A stretch of 64,000 nucleotides of DNA from Sporosarcina thermotolerans (lineage in GTDB: Bacteria > Bacillota > Bacilli > Bacillales_A > Planococcaceae). Made by a program: the position numbers and the translations under genes. The stretch's first letter is position 1. The number at the start of each line of letters is the position of its first letter. Under the pieces are notes generated by a model. The model saw only the letters and a list, made by a program, of their open reading frames with translations. It searched no databases and had not been told where the DNA came from. The DNA lies in contig NZ_CP125968.1 in assembly GCF_030067815.1 (NCBI RefSeq), positions 1,480,001 to 1,544,000 of the forward strand, written 5' to 3'. Shown here piece by piece: positions 54,893-63,309 of this stretch.

Positions 54893-54936
54893 AAATGTAA
54901 AAAGGGCTTTCTTTTTGTAAGAAGTTCTTTACATTT
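54893..54936. promoter_or_regulatory. Inverted motif upstream of the XRE regulator
   Basis: AAATGTAAA (54893-54901) and TTTACATTT (54928-54936) are perfect inverted copies, 26 bases before the regulator start. Candidate operator. Confidence 0.4.
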
Positions 54937-54961
54937 GAGATAGAGATAAAGGAGGAAAGAA

Positions 54962-55168
54962 ATGGAGATTAAGAATCGAATAAAAGAGCTGAGGGCAAGG
55001 TCAAACCTTACGCAAAAGGACTTGTCTGAGAAAGTAGGTGTAACACGACAGACCATCATATCGTTGGAGAAAGGAACCTATGTACCATCGCTATTACTTG
55101 CGATGAATGTTGCGGATGTATTTGAGGAGCCAATAGAAAATGTCTTTTTCAAGGAGGATGGCAAGTGA
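54962..55168 (+). CDS. XRE-family HTH regulator
   Basis: This 68-residue protein is a single Cro/CI-type HTH ('LRARSNLTQKDLSEKVGVTR', 'QTIISLEKGTYVPSLLLAMN'). The start has AAAGGAGG. It overlaps the next gene by four bases, which encodes a membrane protein; such regulator-membrane protein pairs are common in bacilli and the regulator usually controls its own operon. Confidence 0.88.
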   Translation: MEIKNRIKELRARSNLTQKDLSEKVGVTRQTIISLEKGTYVPSLLLAMNVADVFEEPIENVFFKEDGK

Positions 55169-55647
55169 AGGTCGTGATATTTGAAAGTGTTAGCAAAATC
55201 ATTATTATAGGTGTATTTGCGTATGCGGTGGCATTTGCTTATGAAAACGTTTGGTTAATCGATGAATTCGATCGAGCATTGGCTGAAGGTCAATTCATGC
55301 CAGTTGACGTGGAATTTAACTTGTTCCCATTTGCATTATGTTTCCTTCTGATCCTCGTTTATATGGTGATGTCAAAGAAATTAAAACCGAGAAAGAAGTT
55401 AGATTTACTAATGAAATTTGGAGAATTTCAAGATTCAGATGAACGGGAACTACTCATCACTAATAAAGCAACCAGAGCTTCGCATGTTACCCTCTCATTG
55501 GCTGCAGTAATTGCAATGTTGGTTATGTTTGCCACTACAAATTACACTTATCATCATCCTTCTTTCCCTATCTATTTATTCGCGGCAATAATTATTGCAT
55601 CAAGTGTTGCTTATGCTATAGCATGGTGTCTTGAATTTAACAAATAA
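55165..55647 (+). CDS. Membrane protein paired with XRE regulator
   Basis: This 160-residue protein has four TM segments, with a cytoplasmic loop 'LMKFGEFQDSDERELLITNK' between TM2 and TM3. The 'DERE' motif in that position is seen in DUF2178/DUF3169-like proteins that pair with small XRE regulators. The GTG start overlaps the regulator stop. Function unknown. Confidence 0.65.
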   Translation: MKVVIFESVSKIIIIGVFAYAVAFAYENVWLIDEFDRALAEGQFMPVDVEFNLFPFALCFLLILVYMVMSKKLKPRKKLDLLMKFGEFQDSDERELLITNKATRASHVTLSLAAVIAMLVMFATTNYTYHHPSFPIYLFAAIIIASSVAYAIAWCLEFNK

Positions 55648-55690
55648 CAAGAGTCTGCACCGAGTAATTTGTTATCCGGAGGTTTTGATT

Positions 55691-56092
55691 TTGTCAGTAG
55701 AACGAGATGCAATGGTTAATTCATTGAAACAAATTGTTATCCCAACATTAAGAGATAAAAGTTTTAAAGGCTCGTTTCCACATTTTTATAGGAATTTGGA
55801 AAATCAAACGGACTTGTTAATGTTTCAGTTTAGTCAGTGGGAAGGTACTCTTTACGTAGAAATCTCAAAGTGTCCACTTAGCGGAAGGACGGGTTATAAA
55901 GAAGAACAAATACCTGTAAATAAAATTAAGGTATATCAGGTTGTTGGTAATTCTTTTAATGATAGGCATCGTATTGGAGAAGGCTTTGAATTCAGTGTTT
56001 ACACTACTGAGGAAGTTGCGAAAGATATTCAAAAATCATTAGATAGAGCTGAGGTTTGGTGGAAAGAACACCCAAATTGGTGGAGTGAATAA
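55691..56092 (+). CDS. DUF4304 protein
   Basis: This protein of about 133 residues starts at TTG 55691 with CCGGAGG. It matches DUF4304: 'IVIPTLRDKSFKGSFPHFYR', 'TDLLMFQFSQWEGTLYVEIS' and the C-terminal 'VWWKEHPNWW'. The family is uncharacterised and often found in accessory or toxin-immunity regions. A cassette-type repeat follows 23 bases after the stop. Confidence 0.75.
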   Translation: MSVERDAMVNSLKQIVIPTLRDKSFKGSFPHFYRNLENQTDLLMFQFSQWEGTLYVEISKCPLSGRTGYKEEQIPVNKIKVYQVVGNSFNDRHRIGEGFEFSVYTTEEVAKDIQKSLDRAEVWWKEHPNWWSE

Positions 56093-56115
56093 AAATCTTA
56101 GTTTTGTATTTACTC

Positions 56116-56146
56116 TTCAGCTAACGGGGCGTTGATCCAAGAAGGG
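56116..56146 (+). repeat. Cassette-type repeat, diverged right arm
   Basis: TTCAGCTAACGGGGC then GTTGATCCAAGAAGGG. Confidence 0.6.
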
Positions 56147-56172
56147 ATTGATGTCATTTTTGTTGAACTTAT

Positions 56173-56202
56173 TGAACTAAAAGAGCAGTTTAGTTCAACA
56201 AA
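56173..56202 (+). repeat. Cassette-type stem-loop repeat
   Basis: TTGAACTAAA, AGAGCAG and TTTAGTTCAA. It directly follows the copy above with no gene between, like an empty cassette. Confidence 0.7.
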
Positions 56203-56249
56203 TATTAGAGAATAAAGCTGTAATATATCTGATTTAAGGCGGTGTTCCT

Positions 56250-56628
56250 TTGAAAGAAACAAACAACAGAAGCGTATGGATAGAAGCTGAAGAATGGGCT
56301 GAAGGTGAATGGAATGTTGAAGATGACAACCTTGATGTCATCGTAACTTTCTAACCGTTCTAAATGGATTGCGAGTTTTTTCACCTACAAAAACATACAA
56401 ACATTGAGAGAGAAGAATGCAAAAACAGGGGAATGTATGAAAGGTGCGTATCTTTGGTCAAGCGATATGGTTCTAATAGATATTGTAAGTAAAGAACGAA
56501 TTTATGAAGTTATTGACTACCTTATCGAAAATGATAAGTTTGAGTCTGTTTTTACTCGGTACCCAGATGTAGATGTTGAAGATGACTATTTGTATCCAGA
56601 GGGTTTCTTTAAAATGAGTATTGAATAA
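56250..56628 (+). pseudogene. Hypothetical acidic protein, one frameshift
   Basis: The start TTG 56250 with AGGCGG opens 'MKETNNRSVWIEAEEWAEGE'. After a base loss near 56352, the frame continues 'KWIASFFTYKNIQTLREKNA' and ends 'YLYPEGFFKMSIE'. The total is about 125 residues. Similar cytoplasmic proteins are widespread in bacilli but unnamed. It is enclosed by cassette-type repeats. Confidence 0.65.
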
Positions 56629-56638
56629 ACATCTTTAT

Positions 56639-56667
56639 TGAGCTAACGGGTGCTTTAGTGAAGGATC
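56639..56667 (+). repeat. Cassette-type stem-loop repeat (GGGTGC variant)
   Basis: TGAGCTAACGGGTGCTTTAG then TGAAGGATC, eleven bases after the stop. Confidence 0.7.
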
Positions 56668-56698
56668 ATGTGGCTGCTTAGACGGCTCTTTTTTCTTA

Positions 56699-56730
56699 TT
56701 CAACTAACGGAGCAGTTTAGTTGAAGAAGG
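56699..56730 (+). repeat. Cassette-type stem-loop repeat
   Basis: TTCAACTAAC, GGAGCAG, TTTAGTTGAAGAAGG. The copy is well conserved. Confidence 0.8.
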
Positions 56731-56851
56731 AATGAGGAGTTTGATTGAAGAATATACACGCCTTGTCTTAGGTATTTTGGTAATAGTGAACTTTAATTTT
56801 TCTAGTTCGTATATAAGTACCGAGATTAATATAGTTTTGGAGGTGTAAAAT

Positions 56852-57034
56852 GTGTCTAAAGAAGTTATTTTCATCTTAGTTATAGTATCTATGGCTATAT
56901 GGATTGCAGTTTCCCATGAGGCTGTAAAACCTTCAAAAGAGATAAAGTGGGGCAAAATGATAACATTATTGTCTGCAGGATCTTTATCTGCATTAGTGAT
57001 AACGATTACACTTATTCAAAGCCTGCCATTTTAG
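56852..57034 (+). CDS. Small two-TM membrane protein
   Basis: This 60-residue protein starts at GTG 56852 with GGAGG 8 bases upstream. TM segments lie at about 4-20 and 36-57, with a basic loop 'KPSKEIKWGK' between. It is followed at once by a diverged cassette-type repeat (57035-57066) and a terminator. Family unknown. Confidence 0.6.
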   Translation: MSKEVIFILVIVSMAIWIAVSHEAVKPSKEIKWGKMITLLSAGSLSALVITITLIQSLPF

Positions 57035-57066
57035 TTCCGTTAACAGGTGCAAAAGTTTAATAAGAG
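57035..57066 (+). repeat. Diverged cassette-type repeat
   Basis: TTCCGTTAACAGGTGCAAAA then GTTTAATAAGAG. It keeps the order of motifs but the stem is weak. Confidence 0.5.
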
Positions 57067-57092
57067 CAACGCACAATTATGGCGTTGCTCTT
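57062..57092 (+). terminator. Intrinsic terminator
   Basis: AAGAGCAACGC and GCGTTGCTCTT arms. Confidence 0.75.
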
Positions 57093-57214
57093 ATACAATT
57101 ATCTGGGATTTCTTCTTAGACATCAGGATTCTATTTTAGTCATCTTTTACCTGTGTAATGTGATTCAATCAGTCTTAGAGGATTTGTTTACTTTTCTTCT
57201 ATCATTCCTCAATC

Positions 57215-59259
57215 TCAGTCAACGACTATCTTATCCAGAATAAACGCTAAGCATGCCGATTCTTCTTTTAGCTGATTGAAACGTCCGGATGCCCCAAAGT
57301 GCCCGGCGCCCATGTTTGTTTTCAGTACAAGTGTATTGTCATCGGTCTTCTTTTCTCGAAGCCGTGCGACCCACTTGGCCGGTTCGAAATAACCGACACG
57401 GGGATCATTAAGCCCGGCTGTAACATACAGATGTGGGTACTCTTTCTTCTCCACATTATCGTAAGGACTATAAGATTTCATATAGAAATAGTCTTCCGGT
57501 TTTTGAGGATTCCCCCATTCTTCCCATTCCAATGTCGTTAATGGAATCGTATCGTCAAGCATCGTTGTTACAACGTCAACAAAAGGCACTTCCGGAACAA
57601 TTACCTCAAAGAGTTCACCAGCCACGTTTGCTACAGCTCCGACAAGCAAGCCTCCCGCACTCCCGCCGCGTGCTGCTAATTGACTGGAGGTTGTATATTT
57701 CTCGTCTATGAGATAGGTCGCAGCTGCGATGAAATCGGTGAACGAGTTCCGCTTTTTCTGCATCTTTCCATCTTCATACCAGCTTCGACCCATTTCCGAA
57801 CCGCCACGGATATGTGCTGTCACAAAGACAATTCCTTTATCCAAGAGCGGGATGCTGTACGGATTAAAATAAGGATCACTATTGGCGCCATAGGAACCAT
57901 ATCCTTCAAGAATCAATGGAGCTGGTCCAGAAAGGAAGGCATCTTTGTGGTAGACCATAATCATTGGTATATTCACGCCATCTTCTGCAGTGGCCCACAC
58001 TTGTTTTTGCCGGTAGGAGGAAGGGTCATAATTTCCACTAACCGGAGCAACTTGTAGCTGCTGCTTGTTACCTGAAAATAAATCAACAGCAAAAGTTGTT
58101 CGCGGTGTAAGTAACGATTGATACTCAATCAGCACTTCTGTTGTTGTATAACTTTGATTACCGACTACAGACACCGTGTAAATCGGTTCATCCCATGCAA
58201 ATTGCTCGAGTTTTCCATCGTGAAATCTCCAAATCTGTGTCATTCCTTTCTCGCGTCCAAAAATAAGCAGTGCATCACGGAAAGGGTAAACCGCTTGAAG
58301 GAAGCGTTTCCCATCGTAATTGATTACAGGCTCGCGCAAACCGGGATTATCAAGCGGACACCGCAGCAACTGGAAATTGAGTGCATTTTCATTCGTTAAG
58401 ATAAGTAAATCATCTTCCCAATGTTCGACATCATAGGTGACTCCATGCTTGCGTTCATCCACGAGCTTTGGCGGGTCTTCTGGTAGATCCGTGTCTAGCA
58501 GGCGGAATTCTGTCGTTTCTGTTGAATGGGATTGAATAAAGATAAATTTTCCGCTCTGTGATGTATTAATAAATAAGGTGAATGTTGGATCGGTTTCTTC
58601 GTAAATAAGTTCATCATCAGTATTGCTTGTACTTAAACGGTGGCGCCATAGCTGATATGGCCGCTGATTTTCATCCATGATGATGTAAAAAATATATTGA
58701 CCAGACCGGCTCCACTCGATACTTCCGAATAAATAGACGTTCGGAATCTGATCTTCCAAGAGACTCCCTGTTTCCAAATCTTTTATGTAGAGTGTGTAAC
58801 GGTCGGATCCGTCCCGGTTTTCCAAATAGGCAAGCAGGCGGTGGTCAGCAGTAATCCGCCTCTCTGTTACATTTAAATATTCATCTTCATGTGCGAGTTC
58901 GTTGACATCGATCACAATTTCTTCCTTTGCTTTATCCAGCTGTTCCCGGTTTGCTGCAATCTTCCGCGCGAATATCGGATATTGTTTCTCTTTTCCAATC
59001 GGGAATAATAGAAGTAAGGCCCCCGCTGGACAGGCACTCTTTCTTCTGTCTCCGGAATACGCTGTACCATACTTTCGAAGATTTCGTCGGTTTGTTCTTT
59101 CAGCGGTTCCAAGATGTGGTCATAGTATTGGTTTTCTTCTTCCAAGTAGTTGATGACATCCTTGTTGTCGCGATCTTTCAGCCAATAATAATGATCTTCC
59201 CGGATATCCCCGTGTATTCGGTGTTTATATGGAATTTGCTTTGCTGTAGGTGGTTTCAT
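57215..59259 (-). pseudogene. Oligopeptidase B-like S9A peptidase, one frameshift
   Basis: AGGAG lies upstream of ATG 59259. A missing A in an AAAA run near 58990 separates the N-terminus ('IHGDIREDHYYWLKDRDNKD') from the rest. The rest has the beta-propeller and the catalytic domain with Ser in 'ARGGSAGGLLVGAVAN', Asp in 'AGLNDPRVGYFEP' and His in 'MGAGHFGASGRF'. The length of about 681 residues fits PtrB. It cuts peptides after basic residues in the cytoplasm. It may be intact in the organism. Confidence 0.85.
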
Positions 59260-59447
59260 AATTTTCTCCTTTCAATTTGAAACAATAAGACTAGTAGCTA
59301 TTATTAATCATACGTTAGAATTTACCTACTGTCTTGTAAAATGTGAAACTTTTGAAATAGGTGGTAGATTAGATGCTCTTGTTCGAAAACATTAAAGAAT
59401 AAACGGGTGTGTATCTTCAAAGGAAGGAGAAGCGCTGCTGTCTTTTG

Positions 59448-59470
59448 TTGAATTAAATAAATAGGGCAGG
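59448..59470 (+). repeat. Degenerate cassette-type repeat
   Basis: TTGAATTAAATAAATAGGGCAGG resembles the left arm and core. Confidence 0.35.
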
Positions 59471-59503
59471 TTTTATGTAAAATAAATTCAGGGATGAATA
59501 TGT

Positions 59504-59756
59504 ATGGAATTGTTAAATTTTAGATCTGAAGCGGGAAACAAAATAAGTAATTACAATTCATTGTTAGCTACATATTCAAAGGTGTTAAGGACTAAACGTA
59601 GAAACAGTTTAGTGAAATAAATAATAATATTTTTAAACAATGGTTTAATTGCAATTGGATGTAATTTTGATTTTGCACAAGAAGATGAACTCGCACAGGC
59701 TGATTTGGTAATAGATGACTTAATTGAACTAACAACAATATTACCTAAAATGTAAA
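59504..59756 (+). other. Decayed gene remnant
   Basis: A start 'MELLNFRSEAGNKISNYNSL' (cupin-like N-terminus) soon hits stops. A later stretch reads 'EDELAQADLVIDDLIELTTI' then 'LPKM' and ends before a terminator at 59759-59790. It is probably one or two decayed cassette genes. Confidence 0.35.
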
Positions 59757-59758
59757 AT

Positions 59759-59790
59759 TGCTTTACTTCAAGAAGGAGTAAAGCATTTTT
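59759..59790 (+). terminator. Intrinsic terminator
   Basis: TGCTTTACT and AGTAAAGCA arms with TTTTT. Confidence 0.75.
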
Positions 59791-59827
59791 CCTTATTGAA
59801 CTAACGAGGCAGGTTAGTTTAATAAGG
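59791..59827 (+). repeat. Cassette-type repeat, longest inverted arms
   Basis: CCTTATTGAACTAAC and GTTAGTTTAATAAGG, 15-base arms with one mismatch, enclose GAGGCAG. This copy best shows the full symmetric structure. Confidence 0.85.
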
Positions 59828-59909
59828 GATTAATATTTCATGTTTTTAGAGGTAATTATTCTTTTTAATAGAACTATTAATAAAAGAACTTAAAAAAGAG
59901 GTGTCATAT

Positions 59910-60512
59910 TTGATAAATGTTAAAGATAATCAAATAATTATTAACTTTTCTGGTAGTTTGGTATCTTTAGGACCCCTACGAAGTGATTTAGTTTCTTATT
60001 ACAATCGCTGGAATAATGATTTTCAAACTACTAAAACACTTGCTTCTACAAGACCTGTTATTTTGGAGGAAGAAGTTTCGGTTTTCGAACAAGTAGCTAA
60101 ATCGAGGGATTATATATTTTTTACAATTTATGAGAAAGAAACATTGCTACCAATAGGGAATACATATTTATCGGACATAGATTATAAAAACCGTAATGCT
60201 GAATTTAATATTGTTATCGGTGAAAAAGATAGTCGTGGAAAGGGCTATGGAACGGAGGTAGCACTACTTATTCTTGATTATGCTTTTAACATTTCTGGAC
60301 TACACAATGTTTTTTTGAAAGTATATGAGTTTAATGAAAATGCAATTCGAGCTTATAAAAAAGCAGGGTTTGTTGAATGTGGTCGTAGAAGACAATCACA
60401 CTTTATTGGAGGCCGTCTATGGGATGTTATCTTTATGGAAGCATTAGCGACTGAATTTGGGGATTCTGCAATAAATAAGGCACTATCATTCGAAGTCAAA
60501 GCTGAAGTATAA
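59910..60512 (+). CDS. GNAT acetyltransferase (RimJ/SpeG-like)
   Basis: This protein of about 200 residues starts at TTG 59910 with AAGAGG. It has 'LRSDLVSYYNRWNNDFQTTK', the acetyl-CoA loop 'EKDSRGKGYGTEVALLILDY' and 'NENAIRAYKKAGFVECGRRR'. This is the pattern of ribosomal-protein or aminoglycoside-type N-acetyltransferases. The substrate is unknown. It lies between cassette-type repeats at 59791 and 60904. Confidence 0.85.
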   Translation: MINVKDNQIIINFSGSLVSLGPLRSDLVSYYNRWNNDFQTTKTLASTRPVILEEEVSVFEQVAKSRDYIFFTIYEKETLLPIGNTYLSDIDYKNRNAEFNIVIGEKDSRGKGYGTEVALLILDYAFNISGLHNVFLKVYEFNENAIRAYKKAGFVECGRRRQSHFIGGRLWDVIFMEALATEFGDSAINKALSFEVKAEV

Positions 60513-60639
60513 TACAGAATTTTTTATTCAACTCCCATGAAAATTAAAAAACGCTCAAAATCTATAAAATTGCATAACAAAAGAGACTCAGAAAAAGCTT
60601 TTTTAAAAAAAGGCTGAGCCTTCAGATTGTATATTGAGT

Positions 60640-60903
60640 TGGAAGATAGATCAGGAACCAACAACTCCATTCTTCCTTGAATAAAGGCAGGCTGGTGCAA
60701 TAACCAGAGTAGGATTAATCTCCCATGAGTGCTACTCATATAGAGTGCGACAGTCTGTGATGCACCGTGGTCGTTGGAGTCAGACTAACGGATGGGCTCA
60801 ATGGCACCATAGTTGATCGACCTTCTTCGCCAGCCATACTAATCTATACCCGTTCTGAAACAATTTTCATCCTCTGTGGTGCAGCGTTTTTTGCTGCATG
60901 GAT
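60640..60903. other. Non-coding stretch, possible IS110-type end remnant
   Basis: No open frame with a ribosome binding site is seen. The sequence around GTGATGCACCGTGGTCGTTG and GGGCTCAATGGCACCATAG reminds me of the structured non-coding ends of IS110-like elements, but this is from memory and unverified. Confidence 0.25.
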
Positions 60904-60932
60904 GGCTAACGGGGCAGTTTAGTGCAATAAAG
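60904..60932 (+). repeat. Cassette-type stem-loop repeat
   Basis: GGCTAAC, GGGGCAG, TTTAGTGCAATAAAG. Between here and 61265 only short remnants (such as 24 codons at about 60993-61064) are seen. Confidence 0.7.
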
Positions 60933-61265
60933 AGATGAAGTTTTATGGTAATATCAAGGGGATAAATGAGTGTGAGATTGGGGGATTCTTCGTGTCAAAT
61001 GAGATTATTGAAAAAGTAAAAAGAGGACTCGAGGGAATCGAAATGTATTTTATGAAAGGGAAATGAAGCAGCTTGTACATTTCCGTTAGAACAATCGTAC
61101 ATTTTATATGGTTAGAAGCAGAAATTTGGTAATGTTATTCAGAGCAATCCTCTTGTAGAGAAAATATGAGGTTATAGTATTGGAATAAGAAGGTATATCT
61201 TGAATTGTATCGAATCTATATTATTGGTTTAAAAAAGTTTGGAAATAGTGAAATGGGGCGTAATA

Positions 61266-61888
61266 TTGGAGATTATTAATTTTCGAGATGAGTATGAAGA
61301 AGGTTGGTTACGTTGTAGAGTGTTAGCTTATTTACATACATCAATGTATGAGGATGTTGTAACGAAGAAGCCTACTTTTGAAGGTAGACCCTCTATTGAG
61401 TTATAGCAATAGAAAATGGCGAGGTTGTAGGGATTTTAGATATGATACTCGATGATGAAACACTAAAAACAACCTCATTAGGTGAGGGGTTAGGTGCTTT
61501 TTTACAAGTAATTGCTGTCCATCCAGACCATCAATACAAAGGAATTGGACAAAAATTATATGTAGAAGCCCTTACTAAACTTAAAAGCTTTAATGTGACA
61601 TTTATTGAACTCTATACACGTGGGGATGAACCTGCGAATAACTTTTATAAAAAATTAGGCTTTGAAAAAAAAGTAGAGTATTACGACGTGTTTGGTATTG
61701 AAAAAGGGTTACGTTCACCAATATCGATAGAAATAAAGGATGGACGGATTTATGCACAAGATGAAAAAGGAAAGCCTTGTGATTATGTAATAACTGAAGG
61801 GATTTATGAGGTTTATACGTTAGAAGCGATAGATAAAATTGAATATGACCGTTATTATCCATCGATAGGCTATTATAAGCAGTTATAA
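61266..61888 (+). pseudogene. GNAT acetyltransferase, one frameshift
   Basis: The start TTG 61266 (ATGGGGCG upstream) gives 'MEIINFRDEYEEGWLRCRVL'. After a break near 61400 the frame continues 'AIENGEVVGILDMILDDETL'. Further motifs are the acetyl-CoA loop 'VHPDHQYKGIGQKLYVEAL', 'ANNFYKKLGFEKKVEYY' and a C-terminal extension. It totals about 205 residues. The substrate is unknown. Confidence 0.75.
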
Positions 61889-62007
61889 GAACAAATTAAG
61901 ACGTAAACGATATCGATGTAATTGAATGGTATAAATTAAAAGGTAACGAACTACCTGAATTCTACTTAAAATTACTAAAAAAATGAAAGTCATTGTGAAT
62001 TCTTGCA

Positions 62008-62037
62008 CTTAAACTATGGGTGCTTAGATCAATAAGG
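62008..62037 (+). repeat. Cassette-type repeat (GGGTGC variant, diverged)
   Basis: CTTAAACTATGGGTGCTTAG then ATCAATAAGG. It begins a block that recurs from 51038. Confidence 0.6.
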
Positions 62038-62106
62038 ATAGTAAACTATTTCTCGAAAAAAAAAGGGAAATCTATTTTATAAATGAGTTAGATCCAATAA
62101 CACTAA

Positions 62107-62152
62107 AAAAGAAGCATGAATCCTATGAAATGAGGAATCATGCTTCTTTTTT
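62107..62152. terminator. Terminator, second copy of the 51142 type
   Basis: AAGAAGCATGA-TCCT and AGGA-TCATGCTTCTTTTTT arms. It serves the plus strand and lies at the stop of the next minus gene. Confidence 0.75.
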
Positions 62153-62636
62153 AGGCTTTTTCAGAAATACTGAAGTTTTGAAGAGGCTCGGAACTCAGAG
62201 TAAATGATATAATTTTTTTCTTCCATTGCTTGACGACATCAACATGATCGTCATAAGGGTAAAGATAGAAATTCATTTCCTTTTTCCTGCTTTGAACGTT
62301 GATAATAAACGGAATAACAGCAGTCTCTGGATGCAGAAACGATTCCTCAGTCCCGGGAAATATATGATTTCTCTTTACGAATTGAGCCTCATTAAAATAG
62401 TCACTTAAACGATTTTTATCTTCCTCTTCCAAGCGCTTTCCGTTAAAAGTTACAGTAATATCGTTTGGGTCAATCTTTGAATGAATTGCAAATCGATTCA
62501 TTAACCACTCCACAAGTCTACTTGTGGACTCGATATAAATATACAAAGTGTACCGATTACGATCGAAATAATCGTCCATATCATTTCCTATCAACTCCGT
62601 TATGTGGTTGCTTGTTGTATTGATTAATCGTAACAA
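62151..62636 (-). CDS. Hypothetical protein, probably 5'-truncated
   Basis: This 161-residue frame starts at TTG without a recognisable ribosome binding site, so the beginning may be missing. It contains 'YTLYIYIESTSRLVEWLMNR' and 'DPNDITVTFNGKRLEEEDKN'. No TM segment. Family not recognised. Confidence 0.5.
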   Translation of the reverse strand: MLRLINTTSNHITELIGNDMDDYFDRNRYTLYIYIESTSRLVEWLMNRFAIHSKIDPNDITVTFNGKRLEEEDKNRLSDYFNEAQFVKRNHIFPGTEESFLHPETAVIPFIINVQSRKKEMNFYLYPYDDHVDVVKQWKKKIISFTLSSEPLQNFSISEKA

Positions 62637-62826
62637 ATTGAGTTGAGAGTGTGTTTGACAAATTACTTACTTTTAATTGTTAACCGGGGGAGGTTTTGGG
62701 GAGGTAGTAATTGGGTGTCAGTGCTACACGCTATTCAGGCAATACACTAAAATTGCGTAAAATAAAGAAAAAAGCCAACTAAATAAACAATTAGTGGCTT
62801 ACTTCATGCATATAGATAACTTTTAT

Positions 62827-62860
62827 AGAATTGTCATAAATGTGTATTGCACAGGCACCA
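62827..62860. repeat. Solitary right end of a GGTACC-type element
   Basis: GAATTGTCATAAATGTGTAT then TGCACAGGCACCA closely matches the right interior and end of the 20538 copy. It lies at the 3' end of the DUF2277 gene. Confidence 0.6.
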
Positions 62861-62864
62861 CAGA

Positions 62865-63146
62865 TTAATCCCTATTTTCCAATCCAAATCTTTTTGCATT
62901 ACGGGCTTTAGCCCGTTCAGCTTCTACTTCTCGATTACGGGGTTCGGCATTCGTTACTAATGTGTTAAGTAAATTCTGTGTAGCAATAAACACTTCCTCA
63001 ACAGCACGATTAATAGCGTCTTCGTTCGCCTTGGATGGCTTACTAAAACCAGAAACCTTCCGAACATATTGGAGCGACGCTGCATAAATTTCGTCCGTCG
63101 TAGCTGGAGGGTGAAAATTAAACAGTGTTTTAATGTTACGGCACAT
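62865..63146 (-). CDS. DUF2277 protein
   Basis: This 93-residue protein begins 'MCRNIKTLFNFHPPATTDEI' and continues 'AASLQYVRKVSGFSKPSKAN', the signature of DUF2277, and ends with the basic 'AERAKARNAKRFGLENRD'. It is soluble and helical; function unknown. The upstream region has GAGGCGA. Confidence 0.88.
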   Translation of the reverse strand: MCRNIKTLFNFHPPATTDEIYAASLQYVRKVSGFSKPSKANEDAINRAVEEVFIATQNLLNTLVTNAEPRNREVEAERAKARNAKRFGLENRD

Positions 63147-63255
63147 ATCGTTCGCCTCATTTGTTAGTTTTTTTCGATTGTATCATATTCGACTTAAATG
63201 TATGGTTTCTTATCCTATTAGTTGGAAGGAAAATTAGCATCGCCCTGCACATTCA

Positions 63256-63309
63256 TTTCGAGTATTAGGTTCTCATTGAATTTCGAATTGTGTTAGAACC
63301 TGGTACCTT
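63256..63309. repeat. Dispersed inverted repeat, copy 2
   Basis: Counterpart of 51604-51661 (TTAGGTTC...GAACCTGGTACC). It is followed by a fragment encoding 'EAVKFPYYVGE', as after copy 1. Confidence 0.7.

Noticed and set aside
54962..55647. Phage repressor and prophage
   Set aside because: The XRE gene overlaps a membrane protein gene of a common chromosomal pair type, and no phage structural gene is nearby.
60524..60739. Minus-strand gene of 71 codons
   Set aside because: No ribosome binding site. It lies over a hairpin and the non-coding stretch and its product is of low complexity.
49089..62037. Classical integron with attC sites
   Set aside because: No IntI-type integrase gene is seen and the repeats lack the long two-box (R'', L'', L', R') attC layout. 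Only a cassette-like arrangement can be claimed.
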